Shown here: positions 29,450 to 36,701 of the stretch, piece by piece
Numbering within the stretch: the first letter of the stretch is position 1
Layout of the letters: every line of letters starts with the position of its first letter
Assembly (NCBI RefSeq): GCF_900113665.1
Contig: NZ_FOQD01000008.1
Location: forward strand, 186,001 to 250,000
Length of the DNA stretch: 64,000 bases
Direction: 5' to 3'
Source: Planctomicrobium piriforme
GTDB taxonomy: Bacteria; Planctomycetota; Planctomycetia; Planctomycetales; Planctomycetaceae
Translations under genes and position numbers: made by a program
The notes under the pieces: model-generated
Told to the model about the DNA's origin: nothing
Database searches by the model: none
What the model saw: only the letters and a program-made list of their open reading frames with translations

Positions 29450-31333
29450 ATGTTTGAGCCCTCCCTGGATCTGCCGTCTGATACGCTGCCGGTTTCGAGT
29501 TCGCCCCGCGCGACCTCGCCTGCCCAAACGTCGATGTACGATGACGATCCCGTTCCCCAGAAGCGGACCCGTCGCAAAAGCACCAGCCATCTCAAAGCGG
29601 TGCCGGAATCCCTCACGGATCGCGAACGGATCAAGTCCGCCGCGGAACAGTTCGCCAAATCGCTCTCCAAGACGCAGCCGTTCTCACGCAACAACCTCGA
29701 AGCCTGGGGCCGGCAGCTGCTGGAAGACCTTGGCGAGCAGGAAAAGCATCTCGGCTTCGCGATGGTGCTGATCGGGAACTTCTTCTGGAAGCAGCAGTTT
29801 CTCTCGGTGCCGTTCAACCGCCGCATGCTCCTCCTGCCGCACTGCCTGAAACACGCGGCAGGCTGTCCCGCCGAATACAACCAGTTCGGGCTCGACTGCG
29901 AGAAGTGCGGCGCCTGTTCGATCGCCGACTACAAGGTTCGCGCCGAACAATTGGGCTACAAGGTGCTCGTCGCCGAAGGTTCGCCTGTCGTTCTTCGCAT
30001 CATCGTCGAAGGCTATGTCGATGGCATTCTGGGAGTCGCCTGCCTGAACGTCCTCGAAAAAGCGATCGACAAGGTGCTGATCGCCGGCGTTCCCAGCTAC
30101 GCGGTTCCGCTCCACTCTGGCGACTGCAAGAACACCACGCTCGATGAAGCCTGGATCTGGGAAGTGCTCGAACAGTACGAACCGCTGCCTGCGCCGATGA
30201 CCCGCAGCTACATCTCGATGATGCGGGCAACGAGCGACCTGTTCACCACCCGATTTCCAGATCTGGTCATTTGCCACCGCAGTGCGACGCCCGAACAGGC
30301 CAAGTCCCCGCTGGGCCAAACCGAAGACGCCGCTCTCGACTGGCTCGCCAATGGCGGCAAACGCTTCCGTCCCTTTATCACGTTGGCCGCATTTGACGCC
30401 GCCCGAGGCGGCGACTGCGTGAATGGTCGGGTTGACCCTCAACAGGTTCCCTTTTCTGCCGGCGCGGCGAAAGTGGCGATGGCGATTGAAGCCTTCCACA
30501 AGGCCTCGCTGGTTCATGATGATATTCAGGACGACGACCTGTATCGCTATGGACGCAAAACGCTCCATCGCAGCCACGGCGTCGGGCCGGCGATCAACAT
30601 TGGCGACTACCTGATCGGCATCGGGTATCGTCTCGTGAATGAGGCCCGTCACGAGATCGGCAGCGACGCCGCCTGCGACATCATCGAGGCGATGTCACAA
30701 GCCCACATCAAGCTCTGCGACGGGCAGGGGGCCGAAATGGCCTGGCAACATGCACCCGATTGGAACATCACGCCGCTCGATGCCCTGCAGATTTACGCCC
30801 TGAAAACGTCCCCTGCGTTCGAAGCAGCGCTGATCGCCGGATTTCGTCTCGCCGGCGATGTGCAGCCTTTCAAAGACGTTGTTTCCCAGTTCTGTCGCCA
30901 GCTCGGCGTCGGCTTCCAGATTCTCAACGATCTGAAGGACTGGCAGGGAGACAGCGACAACAAGCTCGTCGCCGGGCAGGATGCCCTGGCCCTGCGACCA
31001 ACGCTGCTGCTGGCCCTCGCGCTGCAGTCCGCTTCGGACGAACAGCGTAAACGCATCCGCCACATCTACGAACAGTCCGGCCACAACGCCGCCCGGCTCG
31101 AACAGCTTCGGGACATCTTCTCGACGCTTAATGTCTTCGAAAAAGCCCAGGCGCTCGCCGAGAAATCGCGTCAACGTGCGGAGGCCTTCGCCGACGGAAT
31201 CGACAGTGACGAAATCCGGCAATTGCTGTATTTCTTCGTCGACAGCGTTCTCTCGCGCGAAGGGGAACCGACCCCGCTCGAACAGATGCAGGCACGCAAT
31301 CAATCGCTCCTGCCGATCGTCGCTGTAGGTTGA
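29450..31333 (+). CDS. DUF116 domain fused to polyprenyl diphosphate synthase
   Basis: A protein of about 627 residues. The N-terminal half (about 80-245) is DUF116-like, with a cysteine cluster (H-C-L-K-H-A-A-G-C, then D-C-E-K-C-G-A-C) that could bind a metal. The C-terminal half is a trans-prenyl synthase with G-G-K-R-F-R-P, the first Asp-rich motif H-D-D-I-Q-D-D-D and the second N-D-L-K-D. It would condense isopentenyl units into a polyprenyl diphosphate. The fusion, next to a cyclase-like gene, suggests linked isoprenoid synthesis. The start is uncertain: the ATG at 29450 is preferred, a TTG at 29429 is in frame, and neither has a good ribosome binding site. Confidence 0.85.
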   Translation: MFEPSLDLPSDTLPVSSSPRATSPAQTSMYDDDPVPQKRTRRKSTSHLKAVPESLTDRERIKSAAEQFAKSLSKTQPFSRNNLEAWGRQLLEDLGEQEKHLGFAMVLIGNFFWKQQFLSVPFNRRMLLLPHCLKHAAGCPAEYNQFGLDCEKCGACSIADYKVRAEQLGYKVLVAEGSPVVLRIIVEGYVDGILGVACLNVLEKAIDKVLIAGVPSYAVPLHSGDCKNTTLDEAWIWEVLEQYEPLPAPMTRSYISMMRATSDLFTTRFPDLVICHRSATPEQAKSPLGQTEDAALDWLANGGKRFRPFITLAAFDAARGGDCVNGRVDPQQVPFSAGAAKVAMAIEAFHKASLVHDDIQDDDLYRYGRKTLHRSHGVGPAINIGDYLIGIGYRLVNEARHEIGSDAACDIIEAMSQAHIKLCDGQGAEMAWQHAPDWNITPLDALQIYALKTSPAFEAALIAGFRLAGDVQPFKDVVSQFCRQLGVGFQILNDLKDWQGDSDNKLVAGQDALALRPTLLLALALQSASDEQRKRIRHIYEQSGHNAARLEQLRDIFSTLNVFEKAQALAEKSRQRAEAFADGIDSDEIRQLLYFFVDSVLSREGEPTPLEQMQARNQSLLPIVAVG

Positions 31334-31343
31334 ATTTCAGGTG

Positions 31344-31365
31344 GCACAGACATTTCTGTCTGTGC
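31344..31365. repeat. Perfect hairpin GCACAGACA-tttc-TGTCTGTGC
   Basis: A 9-bp perfect stem with a 4-nt loop, 10 nt after the prenyl synthase stop. It has no U-run and resembles a dispersed REP-type palindrome more than an intrinsic terminator. Confidence 0.65.
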
Positions 31366-31507
31366 AAAGAAGCGTCACATCGTCAGCTTCGGTCGACAAA
31401 AGACGGTCACACCTGAAAAGTAAAAGTTGACGATGTACTCGTTTCATCAAGTGAAAACCGTCCATTCGCCTGCCCCCGGTAGAGCAAACTGCTCTCCTTG
31501 GTGAGTT

Positions 31508-31873
31508 ATGCCCCGTATTCGCAATCTGGTACCCGTCCTGCTGGTGCGGGATCTCGACAGTTCGATTCGCTTTTACGTCGACGTGCTGGGATTCCACAAG
31601 CAGTGGCGACAATCCACGCCCGACGCAGGTGAGAACTGCCTGCTGAACCACGGCACCGTCGACCTGCTCCTCTCCACCGGCCCGCACCTCGGTTCGACAC
31701 CTCAGTTCACAGGCACGTTCTATCTGTCGATGTTCGACGTCGACGAGTTCTACGAACAAATCCGCGACCGCGCCGACGTGGTCTGGCCGCTGCAGACAAT
31801 GCCCATGGGCCAGCGCGAATTCGGCATCCGCGACCCTGACGGGTATGTTCTGGCGTTCGCTGAGATCGTGTGA
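31508..31873 (+). CDS. VOC/glyoxalase-fold protein
   Basis: A 121-residue vicinal-oxygen-chelate protein. It begins L-V-P-V-L-L-V-R-D-L-D-S-S-I-R-F-Y, then V-L-G-F, and ends with F-G-I-R-D-P-D-G-Y-V-L-A-F-A-E, the standard features of glyoxalase/bleomycin-resistance proteins. A His or Glu set for metal binding is only partly recognisable (the final E is present), so the activity cannot be named. It lies alone, and a 3' hairpin element (copy B) begins 8 nt after its stop. Confidence 0.88.
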   Translation: MPRIRNLVPVLLVRDLDSSIRFYVDVLGFHKQWRQSTPDAGENCLLNHGTVDLLLSTGPHLGSTPQFTGTFYLSMFDVDEFYEQIRDRADVVWPLQTMPMGQREFGIRDPDGYVLAFAEIV

Positions 31874-31881
31874 GAAACGAA

Positions 31882-31927
31882 CTCCCCTCGCCCCGGTACT
31901 CCGGGGAGAGGGGTTGGGGGTGAGGGG
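31882..31927 (+). repeat. 3' hairpin element, copy B
   Basis: The core is CCCCGG-TACT-CCGGGG (31891-31906). The pair that is T:A in copies A, C and D is G:C here. A small CGTC-attc-GACG stem follows downstream, as in copy D. Confidence 0.9.
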
Positions 31928-32107
31928 CCAAACGTCATTCGACGCGGCTTTTTTCGGATTCTATTACTCAAGCAACGTGCTGATGTAGGTTGGCTTCCTA
32001 AAAAGCCAGCAATTCACGTCGGGGCCAACATTTGTCACCAAACGCGTGGTCCGGCAAAGCAGTATGATGCAAATGGTATGGCAGAATGCGTCCACCGGAG
32101 GCCAAAA

Positions 32108-32554
32108 ATGGCGATGGAATTGACCCTCAAAGGTTTGCGCCGGCTCGGGGGTATCAACGCTGAATTCGACTACAAGCTCGCCAATGCATATGCCTCCAGA
32201 ATTCGGCAGTTCGTAAAGCAGATGGAATCACATCTCACACGTCATGGAGCGCCGCTGTACACTCCGTTTACTGATGTGACTTCACAGCTTGAGATCGATT
32301 TTTCGAACGACATTCAAAAGCAGCTAGATGCATTTATCGCACAGAAGCCGACTTACTCGCCTAGCACAAAGAATGCTTGCAAATGGTACTTAAAAGAACT
32401 CTGGGCGATGGATTCAGGCATGCTGCCACAGCAAAACAGTATTTATGAGCCATTGATTCAGGTGCTAGAGCTTGGCGGCGATTTCTACGAGCATCACGGA
32501 GCGATCTGTATTCGCGATGTCGCGACCTTGCCATACATAAGGAATCAGACATGA
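32108..32554 (+). CDS. Hypothetical protein of a lower-GC patch
   Basis: A 148-residue soluble protein that I do not recognise. It is predicted mostly helical, with charged N-terminal helices (G-G-I-N-A-E-F-D-Y-K-L-A-N-A-Y-A-S-R-I-R-Q-F-V) and no Cys pairs or catalytic pattern. The ATG at 32108 has GGAG at 32097-32100, a better start than the ATG 30 nt upstream. Base composition is visibly lower in GC than the flanking genes, which suggests transfer or relaxed selection. It may be part of a small gene cluster running to 35.1 kb. Confidence 0.6.
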   Translation: MAMELTLKGLRRLGGINAEFDYKLANAYASRIRQFVKQMESHLTRHGAPLYTPFTDVTSQLEIDFSNDIQKQLDAFIAQKPTYSPSTKNACKWYLKELWAMDSGMLPQQNSIYEPLIQVLELGGDFYEHHGAICIRDVATLPYIRNQT

Positions 32555-32570
32555 AGCGTTGGGATTGCCA

Positions 32571-32945
32571 TCATGGTTCAGGGAGCTGGTCGCAATGACC
32601 ATGTAGGAAAGCAGCCTGAGTGTCAAAAATGCATAGAACACCACAACTCGGACAGGTGATGCATCCCCCTCCAAGGCCTGCGGTCACCACTTCAGTTCGT
32701 TCGCCGCAAGATGGACACAAGCCACTTCGCAAATGAAGTTGAGGCTCAAAAGTCTCTGGTAACTTTCCAGATTCTTTGAGAATCCTCATTGCAGCTGCCA
32801 AGCGGCGATGTTTGAGTGCCAAGTAGTCTTTGCGTGAGAAATTGGCTTCTACAAGACTCTCGCGTTGAGGCCACCATTCAGACCATGGCCCCACGCTGGC
32901 TGGAGCCAGCAGTGCATTCAGGAAATATTGGAAACACTCGTCCAT
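32571..32945 (-). CDS. Hypothetical protein with two CPxCG zinc-ribbon knuckles
   Basis: A 124-residue protein, function unknown. The C-terminal half has C-P-S-C-G-E-R-T followed by T-C-P-S-C-G, two CxxC knuckles about 20 residues apart that would form a zinc ribbon. The N-terminal half is helical and charged. It starts at the ATG complement at 32943-32945. Its stop lies close to that of the convergent gene ending at 32554. It belongs to the same lower-GC patch. Confidence 0.5.
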   Translation of the reverse strand: MDECFQYFLNALLAPASVGPWSEWWPQRESLVEANFSRKDYLALKHRRLAAAMRILKESGKLPETFEPQLHLRSGLCPSCGERTEVVTAGLGGGCITCPSCGVLCIFDTQAAFLHGHCDQLPEP

Positions 32946-32977
32946 CAATGAATTGGTGTAGAAAATTTACAAGTGAC

Positions 32978-33012
32978 GTAGGCTGGGTTTTCGCTCCGCG
33001 AACCCAGCCTAC
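32978..33012. repeat. REP-like palindrome
   Basis: GTAGGCTGGGTT...AACCCAGCCTAC forms a long stem around tcgctccgcg. It lies between two minus-strand small genes, 5 nt beyond the stop of the gene at 33018. Confidence 0.8.
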
Positions 33013-33017
33013 AGGAG

Positions 33018-33284
33018 TCAAGTGTCACTGAAAAGCATGAAGTCAAAGCCGACACATTCCCGGATTTGGCAGTTCTCTGTGACATTGAGAACTGCCGCCA
33101 GTTCTTGATCCGTGATGACCCTGGAAGACTGACCGTCAATCAGGTGCAATTCATTGCCATCATAGGCCAGGCGGCTTTTCTCAATGATTTTATACCCAAG
33201 TATTGTTGGCTTGAGTATCACCAAAGTTCTTCCGTCAATGTGAGCGGGATGGTGCATTGGTTTTGCGGCGCTGCCCCATCGCAT
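33018..33284 (-). CDS. Small hypothetical protein
   Basis: An 88-residue frame with a plausible amino-acid pattern: an alternating hydrophobic stretch (L-V-I-L-K-P-T-I-L-G-Y), then D-G-N-E-L-H-L-I-D-G, and T-D-Q-E-L-A-A-V-L. I cannot assign it to a family. The start is uncertain, and an internal ATG 27 nt in gives a shorter form. It lies in the lower-GC patch among other small minus-strand genes, which supports it weakly. Confidence 0.35.
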   Translation of the reverse strand: MRWGSAAKPMHHPAHIDGRTLVILKPTILGYKIIEKSRLAYDGNELHLIDGQSSRVITDQELAAVLNVTENCQIRECVGFDFMLFSDT

Positions 33285-33318
33285 TCGGTCCGGCGGTGAT
33301 CTTCGCGTTGGTTGGACT

Positions 33319-33609
33319 CTACGAAAACACGAACCACAAACTGATGTATTTCATGAAGAATGGACCCGTCCCGGTTGCGATCCAAAACCATTGGAGCGGC
33401 GCATAGAAAGCGACGAAGACCGGTTCGGCAGGCGTGCCCCACAGGCCCAGCAATTGCATCGCCAACATCGCCGGCCCGACGCTGGCGGCATACGCCAATG
33501 TCGCAAGTGCCGCGTACAACCCAGCCCAGATGGGAAGATTCGTACGGCCCAAACGAACTTCGGCTCTGGCTTCTGGATGTTCTCGATCGGCCCGCTGCGG
33601 TTCGTTCAT
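33319..33609 (-). CDS. Small hypothetical membrane protein
   Basis: A 96-residue protein with two or three hydrophobic segments (L-Y-A-A-L-A-T-L-A-Y-A-A-S-V-G; M-L-A-M-Q-L-L-G-L; F-V-A-F-Y-A-P-L-Q-W-F-W-I). It has a charged N-terminal tail. The start codon is preceded by GGAACT at a spacing of about 7. I do not recognise the family. Two more small membrane genes follow the same layout just upstream (33673 and 33899), suggesting a local group with a shared origin. Confidence 0.5.
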   Translation of the reverse strand: MNEPQRADREHPEARAEVRLGRTNLPIWAGLYAALATLAYAASVGPAMLAMQLLGLWGTPAEPVFVAFYAPLQWFWIATGTGPFFMKYISLWFVFS

Positions 33610-33672
33610 TTTTGGAGTTCCGCTTTTGCCCGCTCAGGCAACTGCGAATTCATTGCGGGCACATCGACAATG

Positions 33673-33867
33673 TTACGAACTTTTCTTTGGGGTCGGAAAG
33701 AATGCCAGTTTGCATCCGTAGCCAAGTAGCGGCGCACTGAGCACGAAACTCGTCAGGAAGCCAGTTCCGTTACCGGGTGCCGGATCAGGAAAAAGTGGAA
33801 AAAGCCAAATGGCCAGCCCGCCGGCGATCAAAAGGTAGCCAACAACCAGTTCTCGGAGTCTGTGCAT
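33673..33867 (-). CDS. Small hypothetical membrane protein
   Basis: A 64-residue protein with two hydrophobic segments (V-V-G-Y-L-L-I-A-G-G-L-A-I-W-L-F and F-L-T-S-F-V-L-S-A-P-L-L-G-Y) and a basic C-terminus (F-P-T-P-K-K-S-S). The ATG at 33867 gives a compact hairpin membrane topology. A longer start is possible. The family is unknown. Confidence 0.45.
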   Translation of the reverse strand: MHRLRELVVGYLLIAGGLAIWLFPLFPDPAPGNGTGFLTSFVLSAPLLGYGCKLAFFPTPKKSS

Positions 33868-33898
33868 TGCTCGGTTCTGTCGTGGCGTGATGTGTCGA

Positions 33899-34180
33899 TC
33901 ATTGGCAAGCTCTGGCAAACTCGAACAGCATGACCAAAGATAATGTCATTGAAACGCAAATTGTGGCTGTTTTGTAATTCACTTCTCGCGAGAGACAAAT
34001 GGCCATCTGCACGACCGGCAAAATAACCAATGCCAAGGCGTTCAAAAGAACCACGAAGGTAAAAATAAGGATCGGGCGAGGGCTATGCATCTGCCCGCGA
34101 GAGTCCAGGAATAAGCCGAATTCAAGCAGCCCCAGTAAAATGAATTGAAGGCAGATTGGAACCAAAGAGAACCTGTTCAT
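33899..34180 (-). CDS. Small hypothetical membrane protein
   Basis: A 93-residue protein with three predicted hydrophobic helices (L-V-P-I-C-L-Q-F-I-L-L-G-L-L-E-F-G; I-L-I-F-T-F-V-V-L-L-N-A-L-A-L-V-I-L; A-T-I-C-V-S-M-T-L-S-L-V-M-L). The ATG at 34180 is chosen because the upstream extension is hydrophilic and lacks a signal. It is divergent from the gene at 34342. The family is unknown. Confidence 0.5.
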   Translation of the reverse strand: MNRFSLVPICLQFILLGLLEFGLFLDSRGQMHSPRPILIFTFVVLLNALALVILPVVQMAICLSREVNYKTATICVSMTLSLVMLFEFARACQ

Positions 34181-34341
34181 TTCATTTGCTTTCGCAAATT
34201 CCACAAGCAAACGTTCCATCGCACACGGCTGAAGGGCCACACCTGACAAGAGCCTCATTAAGCGTACTGCGTTTTCGAGAGAACAGGTACCATGCATTCA
34301 ATATCTCTGGCGGTAGGCCATCCGGGGAAAAGGATTTCGAC

Positions 34342-34842
34342 ATGGTGAGGACGACTCAGCAAGTTGGGAGAGAAGTTCTGAAACGAAGCATTACAATTGG
34401 TCTGGCTTTCGTTTGTCTCATTTTGGCGTTCGTTTCCGTCAGGTCATCAACTCCTTCCATTGACCGGCCGAGCCGCACTTCAACAATGGACTTAAAATCG
34501 TACATCGGAAGGCCACTTGAGGAACTCCTGGCTGACCCTATGCTTGTCATGAAGTCGATCAAGGATGTTCACATCATGCAGAGCCCAGACGGCATCACTT
34601 CGCTCCCTGTCAAAGACTGGATGAACAAAGCCGGTACCGTCTGGATATGGGCAAGCGTGCGGCCGGAGTTAACGGAGTCCGGATTCATATCGGTCAGCCT
34701 GGAAGGACGTTTGCGAGGCAAAGACGCTGCGGACGTTGTTATTGCTGTACTCCAAAACAAGCATCCAATTGAATCGGACATTCTGATCGAGTCGATCTGC
34801 GAGGTTCAGAATCTCGTCCCATCCCTGGCGCAGCCGCGTTGA
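34342..34842 (+). CDS. Hypothetical single-span membrane-anchored protein
   Basis: A 166-residue protein with one N-terminal hydrophobic segment at about residues 18-34 (T-I-G-L-A-F-V-C-L-I-L-A-F-V-S-V), so it is an anchored or exported protein. The remainder (D-L-K-S-Y-I-G-R-P-L-E-E-L; W-I-W-A-S-V-R-P-E) is soluble and not recognised. AAGGA lies about 7 nt before the ATG at 34342. Its stop overlaps the possible TTG start of the next small frame. Confidence 0.5.
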   Translation: MVRTTQQVGREVLKRSITIGLAFVCLILAFVSVRSSTPSIDRPSRTSTMDLKSYIGRPLEELLADPMLVMKSIKDVHIMQSPDGITSLPVKDWMNKAGTVWIWASVRPELTESGFISVSLEGRLRGKDAADVVIAVLQNKHPIESDILIESICEVQNLVPSLAQPR

Positions 34843-34862
34843 CCATCGAAAGAGTTGGCGGC

Positions 34863-35039
34863 ATGGCTCAATTCTCAGTACTCCTGCGAGAGCTGGTCGC
34901 AAAGTCAGATGATTCAAGTCAGATCGACTGGTCATCTGTGTTTGTGTTGGCGGTCTATGCCATGCTGTTCGTGGCGATTCTCATTCCGATGGTTGCCGCC
35001 TGCTTCACGGGCATTTCCTTCTCGGAATCACCTCACTGA
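34863..35039 (+). CDS. Very small hypothetical membrane protein
   Basis: A 58-residue frame with one strong hydrophobic helix (V-F-V-L-A-V-Y-A-M-L-F-V-A-I-L-I-P-M-V-A). A TTG start overlapping the upstream stop would add eight residues. Spacing suggests it is cotranscribed with the gene at 34342. The short length and lack of a family keep confidence low. Confidence 0.35.
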   Translation: MAQFSVLLRELVAKSDDSSQIDWSSVFVLAVYAMLFVAILIPMVAACFTGISFSESPH

Positions 35040-35168
35040 GTCCTGCGGTCTGGCGATTTGCATTCTCTTCCTCGCTCCTCCTCCCCCCAGGGCTGGATTT
35101 TCGTCCGGGCTCGATTACAACCGATGCTGAGCAGTTCAACAGAGTGGGTGCCAGCAAGGAATCGTGCG

Positions 35169-36023
35169 ATGGTCCGTTGGGAATCGGGGCGGCGGAGTGA
35201 CAATGTTGAAGATGTCCGGTCCCGCGGACCTGGGGGACGGGTGGCCCTCGGCGGCGGCGGGACCATCATTATGCTCATTCTGGTCTTCATCTTTTCCGGT
35301 GGAGACCTTGGTCAGGTGCTGCGGTTCTTCCTGGCCAATCAGGGGAACGTCCAGCAACAACAGGCTCCCGCCCAGCCTGATCCGGAGGAAGACCAGCAGG
35401 CCGAGTTCGCCAGCGTCATCCTGGCCGATACCGAAGACGTCTGGACTGAACAGTTTGCCAAACTGGGCAAGCAATATCGCCCCACCCCGATGGTCTTGTA
35501 CCGGGGTCAGGTCCGGACCGGTTGCGGCGTCGGCAGTGCCTCGGCCGGCCCGTTTTATTGTCCCGTCGACCAGAAGGTTTACCTTGACCTGACCTTCTAC
35601 GAAGAACTCGACCGCCGCTTCGGCGCCCCCGGCGACTTCGCCCGGGCGTACGTCATTGCGCACGAAGTCGGGCACCACGTCCAGAATCTGCTGGGGATCA
35701 TGGACACCCGTGAGCAGATGCTCCAGCAGATGAGCGAGAACGAGTTTTCCGTGCGACTCGAACTCCAGGCCGACTTCCTGGCCGGCGTCTGGGCACATTA
35801 CGCCAACATCGACCGGCACATTCTCGAACCCGGCGATCTGGAAGAAGGTCTGCGGGCGGCCTCGGCGATCGGCGACGACACCCTGCAGAAGCGCTCCCAG
35901 GGCTATGTCGTCGAAGACTCCTTCACCCACGGTTCCTCCGCACAGCGGATGAAGTGGTTCAAAAAGGGGTACGAGACCGGCGACCTGCGGCAGGGGGACA
36001 CCTTCCGCGCCAAGGATCTGTGA
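35169..36023 (+). CDS. YpfJ-type neutral zinc metallopeptidase
   Basis: A 284-residue membrane-anchored protein. The N-terminus reads M-V-R-W-E-S-G-R-R-S-D-N-V-E-D-R-like, characteristic of the YpfJ family, and is followed by a Gly-rich segment and one hydrophobic helix (T-I-I-M-L-I-L-V-F-I-F). The zinc motif is H-E-V-G-H-H at residues 165-170, and E-L-Q-A-D-F-L-A-G-V-W-A supplies the third ligand region. G-C-G-x-G-S-A-x-x-G-P-F-Y-C-P is a further family mark. The ATG at 35169 has AAGGA 10 nt upstream, and the longer upstream frame has no support. The substrate is unknown. Confidence 0.93.
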   Translation: MVRWESGRRSDNVEDVRSRGPGGRVALGGGGTIIMLILVFIFSGGDLGQVLRFFLANQGNVQQQQAPAQPDPEEDQQAEFASVILADTEDVWTEQFAKLGKQYRPTPMVLYRGQVRTGCGVGSASAGPFYCPVDQKVYLDLTFYEELDRRFGAPGDFARAYVIAHEVGHHVQNLLGIMDTREQMLQQMSENEFSVRLELQADFLAGVWAHYANIDRHILEPGDLEEGLRAASAIGDDTLQKRSQGYVVEDSFTHGSSAQRMKWFKKGYETGDLRQGDTFRAKDL

Positions 36024-36037
36024 TGAGAGTCGTTCGC

Positions 36038-36178
36038 AGTTTTCAGTTGTCAGTTATCAGTTCAGACCAAGTCACACTGGAGAAAACATCCGCCGGATGG
36101 CTTTCAGGGGTTTCAAACTGACAACTGACAACTGATGACTGACAACTGAGAACTGATGACTGAGAACTTCTGAACGAC
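36038..36178. repeat. Pair of inverted heptamer arrays (AGTTNTC and RACTGAN)
   Basis: Four units of AGTTNTC type at 36038-36065 are followed, after about 50 bp, by seven units of RACTGAN plus degenerate ones at 36116-36178. The second array is the reverse complement type of the first, so the pair could fold into a long hairpin. It begins 14 nt after the metallopeptidase stop. Confidence 0.85.
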
Positions 36179-36701
36179 GGTCAGTTGTCAGTTTTATAAT
36201 CCAGGGGAAAGGCCCGTGAGTTCGCTCCGGTCCCCCCTGGATTGCTGCGTTTGGTGCGGCAATATCTGCTGATGCCGCATCAGGTTATTGCAAGAAACCT
36301 GACGCCGTGAACGACAGGCGTTTTGGTCTGTTAATGGAACTCATTACCAGGCAGGGGATTGATGCAATCTCCAATCGCCGCCCATCCTTCATAATTCGTC
36401 TTGTCGCATTTCTGGCCATCCGGTATTCCTCCGCTCCATCTGTCGGCTCCCGCCGGCTTCATTTCGATCTGATCCCCACCAGTTGCCTATTTTTTGTTCG
36501 CGGGCAGGAGACCGCGATCCCCAGCATCAGCCGCCGGCATTGATGCCATTGCGGACTGCTGGCTCAGGTTGCATCTCTCAATCCCCACCTCGTTTATTTC
36601 CACTCGCAAGGATGCGATTGCTCTCAAGACGACTCATCGAGTCGCCTCATGCTTTCAGCGTGCGGCTTGAGCGCAAAGGACACGGACCGAAAGCAGATTC
36701 G
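36179..36701. other. Intergenic region upstream of bamA
   Basis: About 520 bp without a convincing gene. Open frames here show no sensible composition and no ribosome binding site. The bamA promoter should lie here, but I see no clear hexamer pair. Confidence 0.4.

Noticed and set aside
33066..33299. A 77-codon plus-strand frame opposite the small gene at 33018-33284
   Set aside because: Only one strand can be coding. The minus-strand frame has a more protein-like composition and fits the direction of its neighbours.
36307..36543. A 78-codon plus-strand frame upstream of bamA
   Set aside because: No ribosome binding site, no sensible composition and no family. It is probably random in a 520-bp gap.
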